Origin: JBBQUN01 sp963717115
Lineage (GTDB): Bacteria; Actinomycetota; Acidimicrobiia; Acidimicrobiales; SZUA-35
DNA length: 64,000 nt
NCBI GenBank assembly: GCA_963717115.1
Contig: CAVQVO010000002.1
Coordinates: 620,001-684,000, forward strand
Direction: 5' to 3'
Under the pieces are notes generated by a model, which did no database searches, was not told the origin of the DNA, and saw nothing but the letters and a program-made list of their open reading frames with translations. Every line of letters begins with the position of its first letter. Within the stretch, counting starts at the first letter, position 1. Positions 1-8,645 of this stretch are shown one piece after another. Both the position numbers and the translations under genes were made by a program.

Positions 1-309
1 CTCGGCCGCCAGATCGTTGGTCGGAGCGGTCCCGGTCGGCTCGGTATCGATCGGGGCGGGTTCAGTCGTCAGCGTGGTGTCGGTGACGCCATCGGATCCG
101 CCTGATTCGGATGTCGTCTCGGCGGCGACAGCCGATCCGGTGTCTGTGGCGATGTCGTCGGAGCCGCAGGCACCGAGCACGATCGCCGCGGCTGCGATCG
201 CGGCGCCGGCACGTGTGGCGAACCATCGGCGCAGGTGGTGGTCGCGGTTGTGGTTGGGCTGCAGAACGCTTCGGCGTCCCGGGAGCGTGCGAGCGACTGC
301 TGTCTTCAT
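1..309 (-). CDS. Lipoprotein, N-terminal part (gene runs off the window)
   Basis: Reading the minus strand from ATG at 309 gives an open frame to the window edge, about 103 residues with no stop. The first 30 residues are basic (RTLPGRRS, then HNRDHHLRRWFATR). They are followed by a hydrophobic alanine-rich stretch and the lipobox VLGAC-G near residue 51, so this is an exported, lipid-anchored protein with an unusually long n-region. After the Cys comes a Ser/Thr/Asp/Glu-rich linker typical of actinobacterial substrate-binding proteins and other lipoproteins. The functional domain lies outside the window, so the function cannot be named. It is divergent from the regulator starting at 369, with 59 bases between the two start codons. 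Confidence 0.7.
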   Translation of the reverse strand, partial: MKTAVARTLPGRRSVLQPNHNRDHHLRRWFATRAGAAIAAAAIVLGACGSDDIATDTGSAVAAETTSESGGSDGVTDTTLTTEPAPIDTEPTGTAPTNDLAAE

Positions 310-339
310 GTCAAGAGTTTCCGCGGTCTCAGCCCGATG

Positions 340-361
340 GAATACAGGGCTATCCCTATTC
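340..361. promoter_or_regulatory. Inverted repeat between divergent genes
   Basis: The arms GAATACAGGG (340-349) and CCCTATTC (354-361) are complementary apart from one extra C. They lie in the 59-base gap between the lipoprotein start (309) and the regulator start (369). The position suits an operator, possibly autoregulatory for the adjacent HTH protein. This is inference from position and symmetry only. Confidence 0.3.
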
Positions 362-368
362 TTGGCAC

Positions 369-2681
369 ATGGACGAGAATTGCGGTGTGGATGCAGCGTT
401 TTCGTCCGGCGAGATCAAGATCGCCGACCTGTCCGGTCGTGAACTCGCGATTCTCGGTCTGATTGCCGACGGGTGGTCCAACCGGGCGGTCGAACAACGA
501 CTGTCGATCGGGTCCAAGACACTGGAGGCCGCATGCCGATCGATCTACCGCAAACTGCACCTCGACGACACACCGGAGGTCAACCGTCGGGTCCTCGCAA
601 CGCGGCAATACACGTCCGCCCGCGAACGGGCATCAGGCCACGACTTCGACATCCCTGACGTTCGGTTCGTCGGCCGCCAGCAGGAATTGGAGGAGCTCGA
701 TCTCGTCGTCCAGACGAAAAGACTGGTGACCGTGACGGGATCAGGAGGGATGGGAAAGACGACACTGGCACGTGCGCTCGCCCGCCGGCGGGCGGCGCAG
801 GGACGCGACGTCGTCTTCGTCGATCTCGTCCCGTCTACCAGTCGCTCCGACGTGATGCGAGCAATCGCAGAGGCGTTCCGCCTTCCCCTCGAAGACCACA
901 CCGAGATCCTTCGCCGAATCCGCCGCCGCTGTGCCGACCCGGATTGCTTCCTCCTGATCGACAACGTCGACGGCGTCGGAAACGACCTCGATTGGATCAT
1001 CGGTTCGCTCGGCTGGCCGGTCCGGTGTGAGGTGCTCATGACCGCGAGAACGCCCATTGGCAACCCGCACGAACACGCCTGGGCAATCCCTCCCATGGGC
1101 CGTGCGGACTCCGAGACACTGCTCCGATCGATCATCGATTTCGACGTTGATCCAGCAAGCATTCTGAATGCTGCCGACGGTCATCCGCTGGCGGTCGAGT
1201 TGTTGGCGGGTCGACTTGCATCACTCGTTCGCGACGACATGGAGGTTCGGGTCGAGTTCTTCGACGGCACCGGCCCGGGACGTCACGCCAGCATCCGCCG
1301 CATCGTCGACGAGGCGTGTCGCGACGTCGGGGCCGGCGAACGCTCGCTCTTTCTGGTGTTGACGGTCTTTCCTGACGGGTTCGGAATCGATGGAGCGGAA
1401 GCCATGGCTCACCCCGGATCCGACCCGATTCGGGCGCTGTCGAGACTGGTCACCGCGGCCCTCGTGCAGGAGGTCGCACACCGTCGGTTTCGCATCCTGG
1501 AGCCGATCCGTCGTATCGCCTCGGAAACATTGCGAGCATCCGATCTCCGCGGTCTCGGCGAGGAGCGGTTGGTGAACTGGGCCGCAGCCCAGACCCACTC
1601 GAGTGCTCGAACGCTCACGGTTGCCGACTCCGATGAAGGGTCCGCCGATCGTCGAAACGTGGAATACGCGCTCGACCTCGCAATCGATCGAGGCGATGGT
1701 GACAACGCTGCGAAGATCGTAGGAGCACTCTTTCCGTCGTGGCAGGTACGTTCAGCCGAACACGGCTACCAGCGTGCGCAAGCCGTGCTCGAACTCCACA
1801 TCGACGACGAGCTGAACCGTGCTCGATGTGAACTCGTGGCGGGACAGCTCGCCATCCAGGTCGACATGAACGCCGCTGTTCCCCTGCTCCGCAAGTCCTT
1901 CCAGACGTTTTCGACACTCCGCCGATCGCGAAGCGCGGCGCTGGCGGCACACAACATCGCTACGGCGACCCACGATCTCGACGACTGTCACCTCGCGATC
2001 GACCTGGCCGACAGCTGCCGCGCCGCCGAACTGATGGGTTGGTCCAGGATCAACCTGGCGATCTCCATGATCGACGAGCGGTTGGCCGACGCGGAGATCT
2101 TCGACGTGCTCGATGAAGCAACCCGTCTCGGGCAGCGTCTCGACGCGCCACGCGTCGTCGCCGGTGCAGCCAAGGTACGCGGAATCCACCTCGGACACAT
2201 CGGAGCACCGCTGCCCGCCGTGCTGGAGGAACTGGACGAAGCAGCCCGCGTGTTCCGAGCACATGGCGACTTCTGGATGCTGTTCGACTGCGTTGCGGGT
2301 CGTTCCTACATCCATCTTCGAGACGGCGACCCAGAAGGAGCGCTCAGCTCGCTCACCGAGGCGCTTGCGCTGTGCACCGCCGTCATCGACGACCACATCA
2401 GCCTGTGTAACGCTCTCCTCGATGTTTCGTGGTTCCTCGCGGTCACCGGAAGCCTGGCCCGTGCGATCGAGATCGTCGAACTGCTCGCCGGTCGGCCCGA
2501 CGAACTGACATGGCTCCGCCGCCAGCGAATGGTGTCACCAACCGTCGAAGCGCTGTTCTCCGAACGCTCGTCGCCGAGCGAACGGACTGCCGTGAGCGAC
2601 CTCTATCGTGTCGCGGAACTCGCTCTTGGCGACCTTGGACGAACGGGCGCCATGCCGACCGGCAACGAGGGCTCGGCGTGA
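369..2681 (+). CDS. LuxR-type HTH / NB-ARC-like ATPase regulator
   Basis: About 770 residues from ATG 369. The open frame extends further upstream, but its product there is arginine-rich and unlike a protein, and it would overlap the divergent gene. Residues about 22-65 match a LuxR/GerE helix-turn-helix (SGRELAILGLIADGWSNRAV, then a KTLEAACRSIYRKLHL-type recognition helix). A P-loop ATPase follows: Walker A GSGGMGKTTLA near residue 123, Walker B CFLLIDNVD near 197, and GHPLAVELLAGRL near 272, as in STAND/NB-ARC ATPases. The C-terminal half is helical and TPR-like (repeated A-L-E-x-A patterns). It is probably a signal-responsive transcription regulator with ATP-dependent switching. In MalT-type LAL regulators the HTH is C-terminal, so the N-terminal position here is notable. 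No target gene can be assigned. Confidence 0.75.
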   Translation: MDENCGVDAAFSSGEIKIADLSGRELAILGLIADGWSNRAVEQRLSIGSKTLEAACRSIYRKLHLDDTPEVNRRVLATRQYTSARERASGHDFDIPDVRFVGRQQELEELDLVVQTKRLVTVTGSGGMGKTTLARALARRRAAQGRDVVFVDLVPSTSRSDVMRAIAEAFRLPLEDHTEILRRIRRRCADPDCFLLIDNVDGVGNDLDWIIGSLGWPVRCEVLMTARTPIGNPHEHAWAIPPMGRADSETLLRSIIDFDVDPASILNAADGHPLAVELLAGRLASLVRDDMEVRVEFFDGTGPGRHASIRRIVDEACRDVGAGERSLFLVLTVFPDGFGIDGAEAMAHPGSDPIRALSRLVTAALVQEVAHRRFRILEPIRRIASETLRASDLRGLGEERLVNWAAAQTHSSARTLTVADSDEGSADRRNVEYALDLAIDRGDGDNAAKIVGALFPSWQVRSAEHGYQRAQAVLELHIDDELNRARCELVAGQLAIQVDMNAAVPLLRKSFQTFSTLRRSRSAALAAHNIATATHDLDDCHLAIDLADSCRAAELMGWSRINLAISMIDERLADAEIFDVLDEATRLGQRLDAPRVVAGAAKVRGIHLGHIGAPLPAVLEELDEAARVFRAHGDFWMLFDCVAGRSYIHLRDGDPEGALSSLTEALALCTAVIDDHISLCNALLDVSWFLAVTGSLARAIEIVELLAGRPDELTWLRRQRMVSPTVEALFSERSSPSERTAVSDLYRVAELALGDLGRTGAMPTGNEGSA

Positions 2682-2775
2682 ACCCACCCGACCGCATCGG
2701 CGATCTCGGGATCGATCCACTGGCCGCGCACCATGTCGGCCTCGACCTGTTTGCCCACGTGTCAGGAGCGCGCTC

Positions 2776-2819
2776 GGGAGCGGACGACGGGTATCGAACC
2801 CGCATCATCAGCTGGGAAG
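2776..2819 (-). other. 3' half of a tRNA-Gly, possible attachment-site remnant
   Basis: Read on the minus strand, the segment starts with an anticodon-loop-like CTTCCCA. It continues GCTGATGATGCGGGTTCGAT and ends CCCGTCGTCCGCTCC. The T-arm folds as GCGGG-TTCGATA-CCCGT (2803-2787). Next come a 7-nt acceptor 3' strand CGTCCGC (2786-2780), a U discriminator as expected for tRNA-Gly, then CC without the final A. It closely resembles the 3' half of bacterial tRNA-Gly (UCC family). No matching 5' acceptor (GCGGACG) or D-arm occurs upstream on that strand, where instead the end of the OCD-like gene is found. The last three codons and the stop of that gene lie inside the fragment. Displaced 3' tRNA ends are typical of integrative-element attachment sites, but no integrase is in the window. 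Confidence 0.7.
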
Positions 2820-3740
2820 GCCGGCCCGATCGGCGGCCAGCTGTGCGAGGGCGAGATCCTCGATCGACAGGCCGACGCTCTTGAACACCCGGGGCCGGAC
2901 CGGATCGAATTCGGGAGCCCCGTCGACGACCAACGACACGAGGTCGCCCCGGAGCCGTTCCCAGCTCCACGAGCCGGCTGCGACCGCCTGGATCAGATCG
3001 CCGGCCTCGACCCGGGCCGCCGACTCGGCGTCGACCCAGACGTCGGCGCCGCCGACCAGGGCCGGCGAGAGCTCGGCCTGGTCGGGGAGATAGGCACCGA
3101 CGGCGGAGACGAACGCCCCGGGCGCGACCCGATCGGGCAGGACCGGGGTCGCCGCCGACGTGCAGCAACAGACGATGTCGCAACGGCTCGCTCGGGCGGC
3201 GTCGGCCACTCGGGCTTCGAGCCCGAGGGCCCGGGCGTGGTCGGCCAGAGCCTCGGCGGACGCCGGTGTCCGGCTGGCGACGACCGCCACCTCGAGCGTC
3301 GGGCGAACCACCCGCATGGCCTCGAGGTGGCCGCGGCCCTGCACCCCCGCGCCGATGATCCCGATGGTGGTCGCCGCCCGCGGCGCCAGGTGCTCGGCGG
3401 CGAGCGCAGAGGCCGCCGGTGTCCGGAGCGCGGTGAGGCAGGCTCCGTCGAGCAGCGCCCGGACCCGGCCGTCGACCGGGCTGAACAACACGTAGACCCC
3501 CTGGATGGCCGGGAGGCCGAGCCCAGGATTGCCGGGACGGAGCGTGATGACCTTCGAGCCGGCGAGAGGGCCGGCCACGGCCGGCATGGCCAGCAGGTTG
3601 CCGTGATCGAAGGCGGCGACGACCCGCTCGGGAGCGGACCGCCGGACACCGAACGCCGACCGGAGCGCCTCGATCGTGTCGGCCATCGAAACGAGCCGGC
3701 CGACCTCGGCGGCGCTCAGAGACGGGATCGGGTCGCCCAC
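2808..3740 (-). CDS. Ornithine cyclodeaminase / mu-crystallin family protein
   Basis: 310 residues. The N-terminal half has the family pattern (DTIEALRSAF, KVITLRPGNPG, QGVYVLFSPVDGRV-ALLDGACLTALRTPAASALA). The Rossmann half begins with IGIIGAGVQGRGHLEAM at about residues 128-144, a dinucleotide-binding turn. Members deaminate ornithine to proline, reduce imines (ketimine reductase, alanine dehydrogenase) or act in opine-like synthesis. The substrate cannot be chosen from sequence. The start lies 3 bases beyond the stop of the aldehyde dehydrogenase gene upstream, so the two form an operon. The last residues (LPS) and the TGA are encoded within a tRNA-Gly 3' fragment, so the native C-terminus may have been replaced by recombination. 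Confidence 0.85.
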   Translation of the reverse strand: MGDPIPSLSAAEVGRLVSMADTIEALRSAFGVRRSAPERVVAAFDHGNLLAMPAVAGPLAGSKVITLRPGNPGLGLPAIQGVYVLFSPVDGRVRALLDGACLTALRTPAASALAAEHLAPRAATTIGIIGAGVQGRGHLEAMRVVRPTLEVAVVASRTPASAEALADHARALGLEARVADAARASRCDIVCCCTSAATPVLPDRVAPGAFVSAVGAYLPDQAELSPALVGGADVWVDAESAARVEAGDLIQAVAAGSWSWERLRGDLVSLVVDGAPEFDPVRPRVFKSVGLSIEDLALAQLAADRAGLPS

Positions 3741-3743
3741 CGA

Positions 3744-5183
3744 CTACCAGTCGACCGCGATGTACTGGGTCTCGCAGAACTCGTAGATGCCCTCGCTGGC
3801 CCCTTCGCGCCCGAGACCCGACTGTTTCATCCCCCCGAACGGGGCCGCCGGGTCCGACACCGCGCCCCGGTTGAGCCCGATCATGCCGGCCTGGATTCGT
3901 TCCGAGACGGCGAGGCCCCTGCCGATGTCGGAGGTGAAGACGTAGGCGGTGAGGCCCATCTCGGTGTCGTTGGCCTGGTCGATCATGGCGTCGACATCGG
4001 TGAAGGTGATGATCGGCGCCACCGGCCCGAAGATCTCCTGGTGCACGATCGGTGACGATTGGGCGACACCGGCGAGCACGGTCGGTTCGTAGAAGAATCC
4101 CGGCCCGTCGATCGGTCCGCCACCGGTGAGGACCGTGGCGCCCGCACCGACGGCCGCCTGCACCATCGCGTCGATGTCGTCGACGGCCTTGGCGTTGATC
4201 ATCGGACCACAGGAAACCCCCGGGGCCCGGCCGTCTCCGACCCCGACGGCCGCCATGGCCGCTGCCAGCTTCGAGCCGAACGCCTCGGCGATCGGCTCCT
4301 CGACGTAGAAACGGTTGGCGGCGGTGCAGGTCTCGGCCGAATGACGCATCTTGGCGACCATGGCTCCCTCGACGGCGGCGTCGAGGTCGGCGTCGGCGAA
4401 CACGATGAAGGGGGCGTTGCCGCCGAGTTCCATCACGGTCTTGAGCACCCGGTCGGCGGAACGGGCCAACAGCATGCGCCCGACCTCGGTCGAGCCGGTG
4501 AACGAGACCATGCGGGTGGCTCGGTGGTCGACGCAGGCATCGAACCACGGCCCGGCCGACTTGGTGGGCACGATGTTCACGACCCCGGCCGGGACCCCGG
4601 CCTCGACCAGCAGTTCACCGATGCGGAGGGCGGTCAGCGGAGTCTCCTTCGCCGGCTTGATCACCGCGGCGTTGCCCGCGGCCAGGGCCGGGGCCAGCTT
4701 CCGGGTGATCATGGCCGCCGGGAAGTTCCAGGGGGTGACGATCACGACCACCCCGATGGGGACGTGGTGCACGACCATCCGGTTCGTGCCCGACGGCGCC
4801 GTGGCAATCGATCCGTGGATCCGGACGGCCTCCTCGGAGTTCCAGCGGAAGAACTCTGCGGCGTAGGCGACCTCGCCCCGGGCGTCGGCCAGCGGCTTGC
4901 CGTGCTCGATCGTGATCAGTTCGGCCAACTCGTCGGTGTGGTCGATCATCGACTGCCAGACCCGGCGAAGGATCTCGGCCCGTTCGCGGGGTGCGGTCTT
5001 GGCCCAGCCGGGTTGCGCGGCGGCCGCTGCGTCGCAGGCGGCGACCGCGTCGTCGGGGGTGCCGACGGCGATCTCGGCGATCGTCTCGCCGTTGGCGGGG
5101 TTGGTGACGGGAAGGGTCTCGCCGGTCGAGCCGCCCCGCCATTCGCCACCGATCAGGAGCTGTGTCTGCACCGAGGACCCCAT
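3744..5183 (-). CDS. Aldehyde dehydrogenase, succinate-semialdehyde dehydrogenase type
   Basis: 479 residues from ATG 5183, chosen because AAGGAGAG stands six bases upstream. An in-frame start at 5213 lacks such a site. The ALDH fold is clear: ITPWNFPAAMITRKLAPALA, KPAKETPLTALR, SFTGSTEVGR, the Glu motif ELGGNAPFIVF near residue 257, and the catalytic Cys in ETCTAANRFYV near residue 290. The pattern from ELGGNAPFIVFADADLD to TCTAANRFYV fits the GabD branch (NAD(P)-dependent oxidation of succinate semialdehyde to succinate, last step of GABA breakdown). Glutarate-semialdehyde or similar substrates remain possible. It is first in an operon with the OCD-like gene, which points to amino-acid or amine catabolism. 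Confidence 0.85.
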   Translation of the reverse strand: MGSSVQTQLLIGGEWRGGSTGETLPVTNPANGETIAEIAVGTPDDAVAACDAAAAAQPGWAKTAPRERAEILRRVWQSMIDHTDELAELITIEHGKPLADARGEVAYAAEFFRWNSEEAVRIHGSIATAPSGTNRMVVHHVPIGVVVIVTPWNFPAAMITRKLAPALAAGNAAVIKPAKETPLTALRIGELLVEAGVPAGVVNIVPTKSAGPWFDACVDHRATRMVSFTGSTEVGRMLLARSADRVLKTVMELGGNAPFIVFADADLDAAVEGAMVAKMRHSAETCTAANRFYVEEPIAEAFGSKLAAAMAAVGVGDGRAPGVSCGPMINAKAVDDIDAMVQAAVGAGATVLTGGGPIDGPGFFYEPTVLAGVAQSSPIVHQEIFGPVAPIITFTDVDAMIDQANDTEMGLTAYVFTSDIGRGLAVSERIQAGMIGLNRGAVSDPAAPFGGMKQSGLGREGASEGIYEFCETQYIAVDW

Positions 5184-5271
5184 GGTCTCTCCTTCGAAGT
5201 CGTTGCGCCGCATCTCGTCGGAACGCGGGCCTCAGCCTACTGAGTCGGACGAGAGCGACGTGGACCGACGG

Positions 5272-6417
5272 TCAGCGACGCACGGCCTCGACCACGACGA
5301 ACTTCGGATTCGAGCCGATCACGTCGGCGTTGCCGAAACGGCGGCGGAGGAGTTGGTGATAGCCGAGATGCCGGTTTCCGACCACGACGAGCCGACCATC
5401 GCGTCGCAGCACGCGATGGGCATCGGCGAACATGGCGACGGCGGTGGCGTCGCCCCGACTCCGGTGGGTGTGGAACGGCGGGTTGTTGACGACGAGATCG
5501 ACCGAACCGCTTTCGAGGTGTGACAGATCACGGGCCACGACGAACTCGGTCTCGGCCTCGACCGCCCAGGCCTCTGCGTTGCGACGGGCCGAATCGACGG
5601 CCTGGTAGGACTCGTCGACGAACACCACGGTCCCGGTTTCGGATCGCCTGGCGATGGTCAGGCCGAGCACCCCGTTGCCACAACCGAGGTCGACCACCCG
5701 GTCGCCCGACGCAGCCCTCGGGAGGTGTTCGAGCAGGACCCTCGTCCCGATGTCGAGCGAGCCCCGGGAGAACACGTTGGCGTGCTCGACGAGTTCCTCC
5801 CCCGAGTCGAGCCGATAGGTCGACGGGTACGGGCTCGGCCCGGGGCGAAGGTCCGGGTCGAGTTCGGACAGGACGAGTCGTGCCTTTTTCTGCGCCAACG
5901 ACGTCGGCGAGGGACCGATGATTCGCTCGAACGTCTCGAGCGTCGACCGGTGGATCGCCTTGACCATGCCGGCCCCGACCACCACCGACCCGTCGTGCAG
6001 CAGCGGTCGCAAACCGTGCAACTGGTCCTCGAGCAGGGCCAGCGTCCGGGGCACCTTGACGATCGCCACGTCGACGGGCCCCGTCGGGGTGGTCGTGCTC
6101 GGCACGACGACGCCCGCCGATGCCTCCAGGCCGTTGCGAACGAGATTGGCCGTCGTCGCCTGGTGGCTCGTGACCGAGTCGCCCCAGCACTGGGGTCGAT
6201 GCCCGGCCAGGGCCACCGCCAGCGCCCCGAAGAGGTCGTTGACGAGCAGCCACCGTCCACCGGTCGGAGCGAGATCGGCCACATGGGCCAGCACGAGTTC
6301 GTCGGCGGCGTCCCAGGCCCGCAGCGGCGACCGGGGCCGGTGGGGCAACCGGCGCACCTCGAACGTTCCCTGGGGAACGACCAGGAGCGCGGGGTCGGTG
6401 TCGCCGTGGTCGCTCAC
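5272..6417 (-). CDS. Class I SAM-dependent RNA methyltransferase, RlmG/RsmC-like
   Basis: 381 residues. The first half is the degenerate N-terminal methyltransferase-like domain of the RlmG/RsmC group (LRAWDAADELVLAHV near residues 32-46). The catalytic domain carries motif I VVDLGCGNGVLGLTIARR near residue 240, an acidic motif II (VVFVDESYQAV) and motif IV VNNPPFH near residue 309, the N2-guanine signature. The length matches RlmG (23S rRNA m2G1835), which is about 375-380 residues. Whether it acts on 23S or 16S rRNA cannot be decided here. It stands alone, with about 85 bases to the upstream gene's start region and 25 bases to the amylase gene downstream on the same strand. Confidence 0.8.
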   Translation of the reverse strand: MSDHGDTDPALLVVPQGTFEVRRLPHRPRSPLRAWDAADELVLAHVADLAPTGGRWLLVNDLFGALAVALAGHRPQCWGDSVTSHQATTANLVRNGLEASAGVVVPSTTTPTGPVDVAIVKVPRTLALLEDQLHGLRPLLHDGSVVVGAGMVKAIHRSTLETFERIIGPSPTSLAQKKARLVLSELDPDLRPGPSPYPSTYRLDSGEELVEHANVFSRGSLDIGTRVLLEHLPRAASGDRVVDLGCGNGVLGLTIARRSETGTVVFVDESYQAVDSARRNAEAWAVEAETEFVVARDLSHLESGSVDLVVNNPPFHTHRSRGDATAVAMFADAHRVLRRDGRLVVVGNRHLGYHQLLRRRFGNADVIGSNPKFVVVEAVRR

Positions 6418-6442
6418 GACCCGAACCTACCGGTGTCGGCCT

Positions 6443-8645
6443 TCACGGCCTCGAGAGCGTCGCCGTCGTCGTCGCCGACCGGAGTTGTCCGGAGCCGTCG
6501 TCGACGGTGGCGATCACCTCCACCGTGGAGCCGTTGGGCACGGCGGGGCCGGAGACGGTCGCCCCGTTGTTCCAGTAGACCCGGAAGGGGGCGGCGTCGT
6601 CGGTCCCGATCACCACCGGGTCGCCGCCGTCGATCGACACCGCGAACGTGACTGCGGCCAGACGATCATCGCTGAGCTCCGCCTGGAACCGGAAGCGTTC
6701 GGTGGGGATGGTGGCGCCGTCGACCGGTCGGGAAAGCTCGATGCCGGCCGCCCCGTCGGGCAGCGCCAGGGGCTCGTCGGCGACGAGGACGAGCGTCGTC
6801 AGGGGAGGGACCGTGACGGTGATCCGGCCGTCGGCGTCGGCTCGGATCGGTTCGTTCCCGCCCCGGATCGGGGTGAAGTCCGATCGCGTGAGCGGCGAGA
6901 GCGTGACCGGTGTGGGCGCCTCGGCGTTGTTGGTGATCACCAGGTATTCGACTCGGGTCTCGCGATCGATCCGCGAGAAGGCGAGGATCGGACCCTCGGC
7001 CACCCGGGGGATCTGCGCACCGTCGGCCAGGGTCGGATGATCGGCCCTCAGCTCGTTCAGGGCGGAGACATGGCGGTAGAGCGGATGGTTCCGGTCGAAG
7101 TAGTCGACCCGTCGATCGTCGGCGAATGCGGCGATCTCGGTGTCGAAGAGGGGGCGACGGGCCAGTCGATCCGTCCCGATGTCGGCGATGCCCTGCTCGT
7201 CGCCGTAGTACGACAACCGGGGTACCCCGACTGAGGAACAACAGGTCGAAGCCCAAGGCCATCCGTGCGGTCAGTTCGTCGCCGACGGCTCCGTTGGCCG
7301 AGATCGAGCCACCCATGCGACCGACATCGTGGTTCCCGAAGAACGTCACCAGCATCGAGGCGTTCGAGTCGGCATCGGTGTACCAGTCGTCCTCGGCGAA
7401 CACCGCCGCCAGGACCTCGGCCCCGCCACCGCGGGCCACGTAGTCGGTGAGCCCATCGGCGAAGAAGAAGTCGAGCGTGCCCGACAGGCCCAGTCGGGTG
7501 CTGTAGTCCGACGTCAGGATCGGGTCCGAGGCGTAGACCTCGCCGAAGACGAGGAAGTCCTCCCGGCCGGCGGCCTCGGCGGCGTCGAACATGGCCGGCA
7601 CCACGGCGAGCCAGAACTCGTCGTTCACGTGTTTCACCGTGTCGAGCCGAACGCCGGCGATCGGGTATCGCTCGATCAGATCGGCCGTGAGGTCGATCAT
7701 CCCGGCGACGACCGCCGGGTGTTCGGTGAAGAGGTCGTCGAGACCGAAGAAGTCGCCGTATGTCGAGTTCTCGCCCGTGAAGAGCGAGTTGCCCCGGTTG
7801 TGATAGAGCGTGGGGTCGTCGAGCCAGTCGGGCGACTTGGCGGTGGCGTCGTTCGGATCGGCGAAGGTGGGGACGTAGGGGAAGCTGATGGCCGGATCGA
7901 GTTCGGGGAACGCCTCGGTGCCGGCGAGCATGGCGTCGTCGAAGGGAAGCCCATCGGCGTCGAGATAGGGCGATCGCGACTTCGGCACGTAGGCCACCGC
8001 CGGGATCCCCGACGCCTTGTCGGCCAGGGTGATCACGTCACCGGTGTGGTTGAACACCAGGTCGAAGTACACGCCGATGCCGACGTCGGCGGCAGCGTCG
8101 ATGAGGGCGATCATGTCGGCCTCGGAACCGAGGTGCGGATCGATCATCGACCAGTCGATCTGCCAATAGCCGTGGTAGCCGGCCGACGACCCCTCGATCG
8201 TTCCGTCGCCCTGAACCGCCCGGTTGCGAAAGGGCGGCGTGATCCAGAGCGCACCGACGCCGAGATCGGCGAGGTACGGCAACCGCTCGGTCAGTCCGAT
8301 CAGGTCTCCCCCCTGATACCAACCGGAATCGGTCGGCCGGTAGCCGTGGACCAGCGGGTCGTCGACCAGCGCTCCGCCCCGATCGTTGCTCGGGTCGCCG
8401 TTGGCAAAGCGATCGGTCAGCACGAAGTAGATCGGATCGTCGGCGCGGGGGTGGCGAATCGGTTCGGCAACCGGGCCGGCGGCCCGGGTCTCGGCGTCGG
8501 GACCGGGGGGCGCCGTCTCGGCCGCCGGGGTGCCGCCTCCGAGGGTCGTCGGGACCGGACCGCGACCCTCGCTCGCCCCGTCGGTGCAGGCAGCGACCAG
8601 GAGCATCGCCACCGTGAGCAACGTTCCCGTCCGACGGCCCGTCAT
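6443..8645 (-). CDS. GH13 alpha-amylase/neopullulanase-type lipoprotein (frameshifted in this sequence)
   Basis: Start ATG 8645 overlaps the stop of the upstream GH13 gene (TGATG). The product opens with a lipoprotein signal (TLLTVAMLLVAAC, Cys 20), so it acts outside the membrane. The GH13 barrel is clear: DPIYFVLTDRFANGD, DLVFNHTGD, nucleophile GVRLDTVKH near residue 332, acid/base VFGEVYAS near 366 and FFGNHDVGR near 438. The reading frame breaks near 7222-7226. Removing one base turns GTPVVVLRRR into GTPVVYYGDEQGI, the conserved C-terminal barrel motif. The remainder is a beta-sandwich. Corrected length is about 733 residues. Its likely role is to hydrolyse extracellular starch or maltodextrin for the malEFG-like transporter encoded upstream in the same run. 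Confidence 0.85.

Noticed and set aside
17..442. Plus-strand frame at the window start
   Set aside because: It is antisense to the lipoprotein gene, whose signal peptide and lipobox read clearly on the minus strand.
2443..4548. 701-codon minus-strand open frame
   Set aside because: The product is Arg/Gly/Pro-rich without any fold pattern and lies across the OCD-like and ALDH genes in another frame; it is a high-GC shadow.
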